NCBI GenBank assembly: GCA_964036315.1
Contig: OZ038496.1
Coordinates: forward strand, 11,360,535-11,424,534
Reading direction: 5' to 3'
DNA: 64,000 nt
From: Acanthosepion esculentum
Lineage: Eukaryota; Mollusca; Cephalopoda; Sepiida; Sepiidae
Shown here piece by piece: positions 46,790 through 56,175 of this stretch (position 1 is its first letter; each line of letters begins with the position of its first letter). Made by a program: the position numbers and the translations under genes. The notes under the pieces are model-generated. The model was not told the origin of the DNA. It ran no database searches and saw only the letters and a list, made by a program, of their open reading frames with translations.

Positions 46790-47160
46790 ACTCTTTCTGC
46801 AGAAAAGTAGAAAGTAATACGCAAACAAGACAGGACATTAAAGAGGAATTAAAGAAAAAGTTTCCGGAAACCTTCACACCTGGTCTTGGAAGATGTAACA
46901 AGTTTGAAGCTAAATTTGAATTAAAGGAAAATACTATGCCTATATTTAAAAAGAAACGTAACGTGTCTTTCGCAAGTGTAGAGAAAGTTAACGAAGAACT
47001 TGATAGGCATGGAAAAAAAAAAAAAAAAAGAAAAAAGATATTAAAATTAAGCAGATTGTCATATACATAGGAAGTATGCAAAGGGGATCTACAAAGAAAT
47101 AACCAGAATCATCATCCCATATAGGAAGCCAGTTGAAATCCAGAAGGGATTCCAAGACTT
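46738..47160 (+). pseudogene. pol remnant: RT tether and end of pol
   Basis: The frame (46738-47070) lies at -1 relative to gag and overlaps its end. It reads TDFIETFELWDKPLNSFCRK, then FPETFTPGLGRC and FELKENTMPIFKKKRNV, the segment just ahead of and entering the RT fingers in gypsy pol. At ELDRHG it runs into an A17 tract and loses homology. After the TAG, 47075-47160 resembles the basic C-terminal end of pol just before the polypurine tract. So protease, most of RT, RNase H and integrase have been deleted. Such an element would need enzymes from a complete relative. Confidence 0.7.
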
Positions 47161-47169
47161 GGGAGGGGG
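47161..47169 (+). other. polypurine tract
   Basis: GGGAGGGGG immediately upstream of the 3' LTR start, the usual primer for plus-strand DNA synthesis in LTR retroelements. Confidence 0.8.
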
Positions 47170-47346
47170 TGTTGTGGTAGGATCCACCTAATCTGCATAG
47201 GTGACTACCGACTATATAAATAATGGTTGGTACCGGAAGACAGGGGCGCGAATACAGAGATCCAGCTAGAGACTCTGCCCGACTGCGACTTAGTCAACAC
47301 ATTCTCCAGGAACGGTCTTCCCAGAAATATACAGAAATACTAGATG
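47170..47346 (+). mobile_element. 3' LTR, truncated
   Basis: Matches the first 177 bases of the 5' LTR with one inserted A and one base change. Homology stops after ACTAGATGTA; about 110 bases of LTR end are missing and different sequence follows. Confidence 0.85.
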
Positions 47347-47476
47347 TATTAGAGCCTGTGTTAATAAAACAAAATAGACCAAACACGGATATAAGAGAAA
47401 CCCGGATATAGGAGACTTCTCCGCTCCCGACAACTCTCTTATATCCGGGTTACACTGCATATATATATATATATAT
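47347..47476. repeat. inverted-repeat segment interrupting the 3' LTR
   Basis: AACCCGGATATAGGAGA (47399) pairs with CTCTCTTATATCCGGGTT (47435-47452), and CACGGATATAAGAGA precedes it. A short (TA)n follows at 47460. Possibly a small inserted palindromic element. Confidence 0.55.
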
Positions 47477-47479
47477 GTA

Positions 47480-48215
47480 TGTATATTATGTATGTATAAT
47501 TTTAAACGTCTTATATTCTGGTTTCACTCACTCGCTTAAGATTTTGTTCCAGTGACACAAATGGTGATTTCAGAACTAATAATATACATTTATTTTTGTT
47601 GAATTCATCTTTTAATGTCTTTTCTTTCATTTTGCATTCAATCTTTTCTTTTCGGATTTCTATTAATCATATATTGAACATAACACTCACGTACATATGA
47701 AGCCAACGGCAAATTAGCACATAGGCTTTTTTTTTATTTTTCAGGAAATAAAAGCACTTAATCAAAAATCACCGGAGACATGACTAAAGTACACAGACAT
47801 CATTATTTCCAAATAACAGCATTTGGTCAAATGATCTAAAGAAATCCGACTGAAGTAAGTAGGCAATTCTATTCTCAGAATACAACATTTATATAAACGT
47901 CTCTAAAGATATGAGGCATCGCTAATCAGAGACCTTCCTAGACTAAAGTCAATAGGAAAGCGACACCTCGATAGAATATACGGCTACCTGTTCTTTTCAC
48001 CGGTGACCCTTCAAGACTGTGGACGTCTATTGTGTTCTGAGCTGATGTGTTTTGTCTCCGCCGGGTATACTTTGGCGAAGGCACGCAAATCTTTAATCCA
48101 GATATGTCAGAGGAGATTATTATGTGTCCAGCTATGCTGCGACCCTAATCAAGAGACAGATGCTGATGAAAGACATGATAAGCGGAAATTGGTAATTATA
48201 TTTTCAAACAAGATG
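47480..48215. other. unassigned sequence
   Basis: No recognised element. A 92-codon plus frame at 48003-48281 runs into the LINE tail on the other strand and has no motif. Confidence 0.35.
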
Positions 48216-49120
48216 GTCATCATCATCATCATCATCAACATCATCGGCCTCTTGACGGCTTCTATCGTCGGAAGGACCTGAGGGTAGAACAATCAGACAA
48301 CCTCCTCCTGTTGTCGTTGGCTTTCAGGAGTATCGCTATTGATTTGTCTGTCTACTCTTTTTTTGTTAACTAGCTCTTACGTCGCCGTCTCAGCTTGCAT
48401 CCACCTTCAACAGTATCTTGAATGATGGTCTTGTAGAATCTGTTATGCCGTGAAATATGCCCACATTATGATATCATCCAACGCTTATTAGTGACGAGGA
48501 GAGACTCCTGTTGGCCCACGAGGGATTTGACCATGCTCCTTACATAGACATTGGTTTTGTACACATGCAGATATGGAAACGCTTTCTCGGTCATTTGTTC
48601 TTGAATGCTTGAATACATTTTCCTGGCTCAATCAGGAGTGTCCATGTCTCATACCCGTACAGAATGATGGATACCATCAGAGATTTGTAGTGCTTAGTGC
48701 TCTTCCATATCTTTTCCCATCTGATAATCTTTGTTGTGGCTATGGAGATCAGTGTGAGGTTTCCTGCGTTGCAGTTACCATTTGTGACAGGGCTTCTCCC
48801 ATGTATCAAAGCTGGAAATATTCAGTGGTTCGCGATACATGGTTGGTTTTACTCTTTACCATTGCTTTGGGTCTATCTGTGTTCATTTCTATTCAATATG
48901 CAGGCTCTCTTTCAACGTATTTGTTGATCAGGTTTTGCAGCTCACTGTTACTGCCTGCCATAACATGAATATCGTCTGTGAAAGACAGATTGCAGACAGG
49001 TCTAACGCCGATACCGACGGAATTGTTATAGTCGTGGATGTTTTACCGCATAATTCTGTCCGGAAACAGATTGAAGAACGTTAGAGAGAACAGGCAACTT
49101 TGTCTAACGCCTGTCATCGG
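48216..49120 (-). pseudogene. LINE reverse transcriptase relic (craniofacial-type endonuclease-RT)
   Basis: Read on the minus strand from 49120 downwards: TGVRQ-like start, GIGVRPVCNLSFTDDIHVMA (the F-x-D-D catalytic box is intact), GSNSELQNLINKYVERE. From the 48591-48809 frame come TKIIRWEKIWKSTKHYKSLM, SIILYGYETWTLLIEPGKC and IQAFKNK. Further down is KTIIQDTVEGGCKLRRRRKS, and the element ends in (GAT)n at 48216-48238. These boxes are in the order of common mollusc LINE RTs. Several stops and shifts. The endonuclease and N-terminal half of RT are absent. Confidence 0.75.
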
Positions 49121-49462
49121 CTAGAAGTAGTGTTCCACTTAGTTACTCAAGAGAACTACAGTTTATAAAGGACATTTTATATAACGTTATGAAACTGAAA
49201 CGTGGTCTTGCCTTGCTTGATTTTAAACAATTTTAATCTTTCAAAAAATTTAGCAAAATTTTTACCATCAAGTGCCTGGTGCACATATATCAGGGCATGT
49301 TGTCTTTCTGTATAGAACAGACTCGCTCTTGATTCAGGAATTAAGATAATTATGCGAGAAAAACCATAATAACTTAGTGGAGGAATCAAACGGTATTTGG
49401 TAATGTTCAAAATGTATTGGAAAAGAACAAGGCAATAATAATTATTTACTCATTTTTGTATA

Positions 49463-49463
<1 letters not shown>

Positions 49464-49549
<86 letters not shown>
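49464..49549. repeat. (TC)n(TA)n microsatellite
   Basis: About 12 TC units and 30 TA units. Confidence 0.95.
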
Positions 49550-49551
<2 letters not shown>

Positions 49552-49689
49552 TTTGAATAATTGTCGTCTTTGTCCATTTCATAATGTGTGACGTCATTTG
49601 TTTACATTTGATACGCCATGAGCAGTTATGAATGTACGCGAGAGATTCATGGAAGATTGAAGTTTATAAGCAGTAAATTCGACCTTGCC

Positions 49690-49790
49690 AACCGAACGAT
49701 CGTCAGTGGCCGAAACGGCTAAAGCACGTCGGGCTAGATGACGGTTCCGTATAGGATACATGTTCGAATCCTGTCGGAGGACGAATATTT
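49690..49790 (+). repeat. tRNA-like SINE head
   Basis: GTGGCCGAAACGGCTAAAGC (A box) and CATGTTCGAATCCTGTCGG (B box) are spaced as in a tRNA with an extra arm, but the arms do not close into a full cloverleaf. More likely a SINE head than a tRNA gene. Confidence 0.5.
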
Positions 49791-50004
49791 TTATGAAAAT
49801 TTCTCGGACATTCAAGCCGGTAAATGTTATTTAATACTGTTTATTATAAACAGTGCATTTACTTAAATACTTGTATCTATAAAAAAGAATGTTAAACATA
49901 AAAATGTATTTAAATATATATATGAGCGCGTATGTATATATATTCAGTTATTACTTCTAGTAGTTGAAACGATACTTTAGTTGAAGCCCATGTTTGAGTT
50001 TTTT

Positions 50005-50090
50005 TTCCAGCGTGGTTTAGACCGCGCGATCACAGATCATGATTTCTCCTTTGAAAAGGGTCACTGGTTCGATCCCTGCCTATTTTCTTT
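50005..50090 (+). repeat. tRNA-like sequence
   Basis: GCGTGGTTTAGACCGCGCGA and CACTGGTTCGATCCCTGCC resemble A and B boxes. The anticodon arm is unclear, so it is scored as a tRNA-derived repeat. Confidence 0.45.
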
Positions 50091-50206
50091 AGCAAATCTC
50101 TGCATAGTTACAACCTTTAAACGTAATTCATTATAGGAGAAAATAATATAGAGGGCGTCTAATCAAACATTGCTCTCCACTAAGATAACGCTTGTTGTAA
50201 TAGAAG

Positions 50207-50208
<2 letters not shown>

Positions 50209-50290
<82 letters not shown>
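50209..50290. repeat. (TA)n array
   Basis: About 41 TA units. Confidence 0.95.
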
Positions 50291-50589
50291 TTTATTATAA
50301 GATAATACATTCAAACATATAGAAAAACACAACTTAAATGCACTAATATTTCGATTTGTATCAACACATCTCATCAGGTAAATGACTCATTTGTAATTTA
50401 TTAGGATTTCATGCGGAAAATGAAAGAAAAGAAAAAGTGCAAGAAAGAAAGAACCAAGATATAATATCTTTTCCAGAGAAAAGGGAGAAAAGAAAAAAAG
50501 AAAAAGGGTAGGAAAGCATAGAGAGTGGGAAGCAACATGACTTTTTTTCTCTTTAACACCCGAGCGTCATTCACTGCTGCACTATTTTC

Positions 50590-51062
50590 TTTCGGAAATT
50601 AGTACACGCTTCCGGAAAGCGATTAATTTTTTTTTTTTTGTACTTAATTTAAGAAGAAAGTTAACTTTCATTCAAATATAAGTAAACATCGACAAATAAA
50701 AGAATAACAAGGTAATTTTTTTAAGAAGAAAATTAACTTTCAAATATATAAAAATAATACAAAAATTAATGCACAAACTTGGTAAAGTGGAAGGGTTGAT
50801 TGTATTATTTCATTAGTTTTTAAAAAAAGAAAGAAAACTCCTCCCCTAATCTTTACTCCTAACCCTAACAAAAATAAAAAACATTAAATTAAACAGAAAG
50901 AAAACCCCTCCCCCAACCTTTACTCCTAACCCTAAAGAAAAAGAAAAAACCTTAAGAAAACCCCTCCCTCAACATTTACTCCTAACCCTGAAGAAAAAGA
51001 AAAAACATTAAATTAAATAATTTCTTCTTTACGGAAGCACGTACTAATTTCTTGAAGGGCAA
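50590..51062. repeat. inverted-end segment with internal tandem repeats
   Basis: GAAATTAGTACACGCTTCCGGAAAG near 50596 has an inverted counterpart at 51033-51060 (CTTTACGGAAGCACGTACTA). Inside are three units of about 60 bases containing TTTACTCCTAACCCTAA followed by A-rich sequence. Confidence 0.6.
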
Positions 51063-51496
51063 TAATAGGGTCAAATTTGATAACTACGCAAGAAATTGTC
51101 AGCACTGATTTTACTTATCAATAAGCCGGTAATGGCTGACGAAAGACCAGGAAAAAGTCCGATTTTTTTCGGGTCGTTAACATCCAAAAAGGTAGGTTTC
51201 TTCAATATCTAATTGTTTATTTGAGTTCAGCATATACATTTGCACGGAAATAAGACTATTTTGGAAAGATTTGAAGGGATATTAGCGCAACGGTGTTAAA
51301 ATGAACATTTACCAAAAGTTCAACCAATGAAAATGGCCTATCGTAAGTAAGAGGTCAAGAAACACAGATTTAAAGTTGTTGCGAATTTTGACGTTATATT
51401 TGAAACAAATTGAAGTTTGCTACAATGTTAACGTAAGACACCTGATATTTCCTATAAAAAAAGAAAAGTGTAGCAAGATTGCAGGGTCAAAGAATT

Positions 51497-51598
51497 TCTA
51501 ATTTACCTCATTCGAATAGCTATTTCGACAAGAAGTCCTAGGTTGCCAACATAGGTCTTCTTGTTGGTTGAAATAGCTATTCGAATGAGGTAAATTTG
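51497..51598. repeat. near-perfect 42-bp palindrome
   Basis: AATTTACCTCATTCGAATAG + CTATTTCGACAAGAAG is repeated inverted after about 12 bases, ending CGAATGAGGTAAATT. Arms are about 42 bases with a few mismatches. A (TA)n array starts at 51619. Confidence 0.85.
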
Positions 51599-51615
51599 AA
51601 TTTCTACCCTATGTA

Positions 51616-51618
<3 letters not shown>

Positions 51619-51682
<64 letters not shown>

Positions 51683-52036
51683 CATTACAAAGATTCAATC
51701 ATACTTTGAATCAATCAGCAATGTGTATGCGATTATTGGCGAAATCACTTCGCTAGTAGACATAAACATAAGCATTCCACTACTGATAATCCTCTGAATG
51801 ATGAGACCCTCATAATTAAATAAAATGGATATGATGTATTTTTTATTTTTTATTTCTGCTAGTACTTTCGAATGATTCACGTCATTCATCATCAGGCTTT
51901 ATTATCCATCAGAATCAAAACTGGGAGACGATTTATATGTGTTTATCCGACCGAAAGATGTTTTTAAGTATGAGCTATTTGTTAACTGTTATGTGTATGC
52001 GATTATTGGCGAAAATGATATATAAGCTGCTTATTT

Positions 52037-52105
<69 letters not shown>

Positions 52106-52197
52106 GATGTATTATCAACAGGTTTGGTTAAATTTTTTCGACATATCATATCTAAAAATAAATAAACCCAACTATGAGTATAGATTTCTATTCTATG

Positions 52198-52275
<78 letters not shown>

Positions 52276-52286
52276 TTATATATATA
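51619..52286. repeat. three (TA)n arrays
   Basis: (TA)n at 51619-51679, 52039-52101 and 52202-52286. The 24 bases ending GCGATTATTGGCGAAA occur at 51720 and 51988 before the second array. Confidence 0.9.
51700..51900 (-). other. possible Penelope-type terminal sequence with hammerhead-like motif
   Basis: On the minus strand 51896-51862 reads CCTGATGATGAATGACGTGA + ATCATTCGAAAG: CUGAUGA, a 6-bp stem (GAATGA/TCATTC) and GAAA, with one extra base after CUGAUGA. Such motifs occur in terminal repeats of Penelope-like elements. No coding part is nearby. Confidence 0.4.
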
Positions 52287-52381
52287 TAATTAGATAGTGT
52301 ATATTCATACAATCTGGGTTGGTTAAATTTTTTCGACATATCATATCTAAAAATAAATAAATCCAACTATGAGTATAGCAA
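52118..52381. repeat. 62-bp direct repeat flanking (TA)n
   Basis: GGTTAAATTTTTTCGACATA + TCATATCTAAAAATAAATAA and on to ACTATGAGTATAG occur at 52122-52183 and 52321-52381, nearly identical, with (TA)n between. Confidence 0.9.
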
Positions 52382-52497
52382 CAATGTATTTAAATGCTTA
52401 TGAAAGAAAAAGAAATTATGTACGTATGAGCAAAAAGAAATTGTTACTACCCTTACACAAAAAAAAAACAAAAGAACAACTGAACTTTGAACTTTGA

Positions 52498-52740
52498 AAT
52501 CCAGAAACCGATATACATACACACAAACAACTTAAGCCTCCTGAAGATGTTTCAGATGAGATTGAAAGTTCTTGGGTAAATAAAAAATATTTGAAGAAAA
52601 AGTTTGATATTTTTCTTGCTCCATTCTCTAATTGGCAGTTAACTCAAATCTTTGATGTACTAAATCCTGCCTATTTAAAAATCTTATTATCTGCATTTTC
52701 ATCTGTAAACACAGAAAACAAGGTTCGTATAAGGATCTAA
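52498..52740 (+). other. open segment, unrecognised
   Basis: An 80-codon stretch open between stops, without an ATG near its start. It reads KPPEDVSDEIESSWVNKKYL, FDIFLAPFSNWQLTQIFDVL and NPAYLKILLSAFSSVN. Composition looks protein-like and unlike the repeat frames around it. No family recognised; a decayed transposon or a host exon fragment are both possible. No splice sites were convincingly identified. Confidence 0.35.
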
Positions 52741-52862
52741 AAGTTCTTGCCAGTTTTAAATTTTCCACTTAACTTTAGAGTTTTTGTTTTCTTCTTTCAA
52801 CTTCTAAAATATTTTGAAGGTGAAGTATTATTTATATAAGTAACATCAGTAAAATAAGATAA

Positions 52863-53051
52863 GAACTAATACCGCTGGGTTTGAAAGAATTCTTGGTATT
52901 GCCAATAGAAAACTTTTCAACACTCGGATTTTCTACTGTAGAGATAGAACACAGATACACAAGTGATTCAGTTAAGCATTTGTTAGAAAATGAGGATTGG
53001 TTAGGATTCCTACAAGTACATTGGTCACTCTCCTTACAATATTCGCATTAG
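52863..53051 (+). other. second open segment, unrecognised
   Basis: A 62-codon stretch open between stops: GLKEFLVLPIENFSTLGFST, VEIEHRYTSDSVKHLLENED, WLGFLQVHWSLSLQYSH. In a different frame from 52498-52740 and about 120 bases downstream. It also looks protein-like without a known motif, and may be another piece of the same broken gene. Confidence 0.35.
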
Positions 53052-53080
53052 TACTTGCATTATGGTAAAATTATTGGTAC

Positions 53081-53081
53081 C

Positions 53082-53131
<50 letters not shown>
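53081..53131. repeat. (TA)n microsatellite
   Basis: About 24 TA units with one TG interruption near the start. Confidence 0.95.
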
Positions 53132-53132
<1 letters not shown>

Positions 53133-53569
53133 CGGCTTTATCCCGTATCCAATAATTTAATTCATTCTTTGTTGATCGCTTCCTTCATGATGATAGCGTT
53201 GATGACTAAATTCACAGCCAACGTGCCTTCCAGTTTCAGAAAAACATGCCCCTATCACCCAATCTCTTTCACCGTTTCTCTTTGCAAGATTTGGTTGCAG
53301 GTGAAAGAAAATCAGAGTAGAAAATGGTGCCAATGGAGTGAATTTATTTGAAGTGGACATCAATTTCCCAGCAAGTGACCCACACATTTGATTCCATGAC
53401 CTTCCTTTTGCGGCACACCTGGAATGAGACAAGTAGAATCCATTTATGAAACTGCAACGGACTACTGCTGACTGTTATAATTTCAAGTTGCGTCTTCTGT
53501 ATCATGTCAGCAATGTGTAGCCGTCGTCATCCGCTTGTTCCATCGTTAGCGTCTTTGAAGTTGGTTGCT

Positions 53570-53571
<2 letters not shown>

Positions 53572-53637
<66 letters not shown>
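53572..53637. repeat. (TA)n array at LINE 3' end
   Basis: About 33 TA units ending where the minus-strand LINE 3' end begins. Confidence 0.95.
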
Positions 53638-53639
<2 letters not shown>

Positions 53640-54018
53640 CTTATCACCCCAAGCAAGGCTGGAAGCCACTAGCACGCAAGGGATTACAGAAGGTTTGGAG
53701 GAAGAGCAGATAGGAGTGGTAAATGAGAGGATGTGGAGAAAGATAGTGGATCGATCAAGGCAAGGGGTTTACAGAAGATTTGGAGCGAAAGCAGATAGGA
53801 ATGAAAGGTGAAAGGATGTGGAGAAGGGAAGTGGATAGATCAAGGCAGCTGGAGATGTCCATTGACGTTAGACTTAAATAGTTGGAGCTTGTATTTGTCA
53901 GGGAAACAGGAATAAGGAAGGGAGTTCCACAGGCTAGATGTGCGAGACATGAAGCTATTGGAGTAGAAGAGACGTCTACATCTAACAGTGAAGGGGTTTG
54001 AACGGGATGCCAGCCTAT
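53638..54018 (-). pseudogene. Jockey-like LINE 3' end, 5' truncated
   Basis: About 380 bases match 59930-60305 at roughly 94% identity by eye. The coding remnant covers 53840-54018 (minus), ending at a TGA at 53842-53840; the rest is 3' UTR, which holds two related units beginning TTACAGAAGGTTTGGAGGAA and TTACAGAAGATTTGGAGCGA. The copy breaks off at GCCAGCCT, so it is a typical short 5'-truncated insertion. Confidence 0.8.
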
Positions 54019-54377
54019 ATATATATCAATACAAGTTTTATTAAATTTAATCGACAAGGTCAGTCTGTTTAACATTTTATTGTTGGTTGCTTGGTTGTTT
54101 TTTCTTACTGCCATATCAACCTCTATAGGTTATTCAATGCCGGAGAGTAAATGTTTTTGTACCCATTTGTTTTAAAATTTTATTTGTGATAACAATGCTT
54201 TTACTAATACAAGTCATGCTGATTAACTCGTAGCTAGTGGGGAGAAGAGGTGAATTTCTAGCTTTCTCAAGGGTATTTGCGTATAAATAAATACAACGGA
54301 ACTAGTTGAAATTGGAACTCTTTTCTACAATTAACAATTCGAGTCCTTTTTCTTTACACCCCTCGCGCACCCGATTT

Positions 54378-54472
54378 TAGAGTACCTGGTATTCCCAAAC
54401 GGTTATCTCTCGAGGTACAAACCAGGCTCGACATTGCTTAACTTCAGCGATCGTACGGGAGATTGCCGTAAT
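54378..54472 (-). pseudogene. 5S rRNA-like pseudogene
   Basis: On the minus strand the sequence reads GAAGTTAAGCAATGTCGAGC, CTGGTTTGTACCTCGAGAGA, TTTGGGAATACCAGGTACT. This follows metazoan 5S rRNA from about its A block to the 3' end, including the conserved AAGCTAAGC, GCCTGGTTAGTACTTGG and GGGAATACC regions, at around 75-80% identity as recalled. The 5' part is degraded and internal promoter positions are changed. It may be a lone pseudogene or the head of a 5S-derived SINE. Confidence 0.7.
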
Positions 54473-54586
54473 GCACTTTTATTGTACTTTTCCAATTATC
54501 ATGATGCATATCAGGATGGAAATTCTGGATAAAATGTCCGAAGTTGATGGAAATTTTTTTTTTTTAAATCCCTTGATTTCTCGTCT

Positions 54587-54720
54587 CGTACGATCTTCAA
54601 AAATTTAAATGCAATGTTTGTCGCCCTCTTCTGTCCATTGTAGTTATAATAGTGTTATTGCGTTGTACAATTAGTAGAATTATCCCTGTGATTTAGGGTG
54701 AAATGATTTTCTTTTTCAAG
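54587..54720 (+). mobile_element. LINE 3' tail fragment
   Basis: CTTCAAAAATTTAAATGCAATG and GGTGAAATGATTTT match 62432-62575 in order, so this is a short 3' end of the same LINE group. Confidence 0.5.
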
Positions 54721-54724
54721 CGTT

Positions 54725-55390
54725 CGATAATTTCTCCGAAAATCTTAGAACTGCTGACATTTGTTAAATATGAAATACCGATACGATACCCCACCCTATG
54801 GTCAATTGGTAAAAGCTTATAGTGATTATTTCCCGCATCATATTTGATAGAACATTGTTTTAGTTTTTCGTATTTTAACTAAAGACAAAAATCGTCTGCC
54901 ATTGTTAGAATGGGTGATTAACAATTTCTACTAAAAAATAATGCTGGGTAATTGAATGACAAATGACTGAATCTTCGTCGCGAAATTTTGTCCTCCAATA
55001 AAACATATATAAAATAATAATTTTACAGGTTTTCAAATAACCTACACATATGTTTGGAGATGGAACGAAAATAATCACATCATAATCTACTTTCAGCTTT
55101 TGTTTTTATTTCAAACTTTGTTGCTTTCAATTAACACGAATTCTTCCTCTCTCGTCACAAATATGCAGGGTGTGATAGGGAAATTGTCGCCATTTTATAT
55201 TTTTAATTTCGCGCATGCGCGTTTTTTTAATTTATTTTGTGTGACTGCACAGTATTGTAGAGTCAGTTCGGACACCATCTGTGAGAAAAAAAGCACCATA
55301 ATGCAATTCACTTCGCCATAAATTTGGTAACGGCATGCTGTACTGCTTGGCATTCGCACGAGTAATTTCAATACGAACATTTCAGTGTGT
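54725..55390. other. unassigned sequence
   Basis: No motif. The 73-codon frame at 55100-55321 is unsupported. Confidence 0.35.
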
Positions 55391-55399
55391 TTGGGTACC

Positions 55400-55975
55400 A
55401 ATCTGAGGAGAGTGCGGAGGTTTCGGAAAGACTTAGATTGATCTAATGGTGATTACACGGAGGCCTACATTAAGTGTGTTGAGGAGGTAGCGCTTCCCTG
55501 GGTCAAGCTGGTGGTGGGTGGATGACCCTATATATTCATTAGTGATGGCGAGGTTATGCCTCCATTCATCTTCTCACAGGGCCTCGGAATCAACATGGAG
55601 ACCTACATCAAGTGCCATGAAGAGATAGTACTGCCCTGAGTTAATAGGGTGGCTACTGGGAGACCCAGTGTCTTGCAACAGGAATCTGCACCATACCAAC
55701 AAAGCAGGAGAACTCAGTCATGGCGCTCAGGCAATTTCTGCGACCAAATCATATCTGGCCACCTAACTGTCCAGACTACAAATCCCTTGATTATTATGTG
55801 TGGGGCGTAGTTGAGCAAGACACCAACAAAAATCCTTGTAACACCAAAGATTAGCTGACGGCAAGGATTATGACAACATTCACCAACTTAAATATTGAAA
55901 CCGTCTAGGAGAGTTGCAGGAGACTCCAAAGACGTCTGTAGGCTTTGGTTGAAGCTAATTGCGATTTTATTGAAT
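55400..55975 (+). pseudogene. mariner-type transposase relic with internal duplication
   Basis: Plus translation gives VMPPFIFSQGLGINMETYIK, then GRPSVLQQESAPYHTNK, IWPPNCPDYKSLDYYVWGVV and ending LVEANCDFIE followed by TAA at 55973-55975. These are C-terminal catalytic boxes of mariner transposases (DD34D type). The second catalytic D is E here (QQES in place of QQDS), while the third D in SLDYYVWG is kept. Frameshifts and stops are present. The block at 55457-55533 (EAYIKCVEEVALPWVKLV) repeats 55594-55670 at a distance of 137 bases, out of normal order. The N-terminal DNA-binding half is missing. Confidence 0.75.
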
Positions 55976-56092
55976 AATTTACTCTTCATTGTTTCAAGAT
56001 ATGTTTGTGTAATTGTGGTAAATATATTTGTTAAAATGAGATGTCAGTATTATTTCCATTTTTGCGTGATTTAGACGATAATTTATCCATCG

Positions 56093-56093
<1 letters not shown>

Positions 56094-56165
<72 letters not shown>
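56094..56165. repeat. (TA)n(TG)n microsatellite
   Basis: About 19 TA and 16 TG units; the TG run abuts the inverted-end repeat. Confidence 0.95.

Positions 56166-56175
<10 letters not shown>

Noticed and set aside
48573..48968. 131-codon plus frame resembling a secreted or membrane protein
   Set aside because: Antisense of the LINE RT relic, whose minus-strand motifs are clear.
49690..49790. Functional tRNA gene
   Set aside because: A and B boxes are present, but acceptor and anticodon arms do not pair convincingly.
50840..51000. Telomere-like repeat (CCCTAA)
   Set aside because: Only isolated CCTAACCCTAA inside 60-bp units, not a hexamer array.
53755..54114. 119-codon minus frame as a gene
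   Set aside because: It lies out of the LINE reading frame and runs through the LINE 3' UTR.
54378..54472. Functional 5S rRNA gene
   Set aside because: The 5' portion and several internal promoter positions are changed; single copy.
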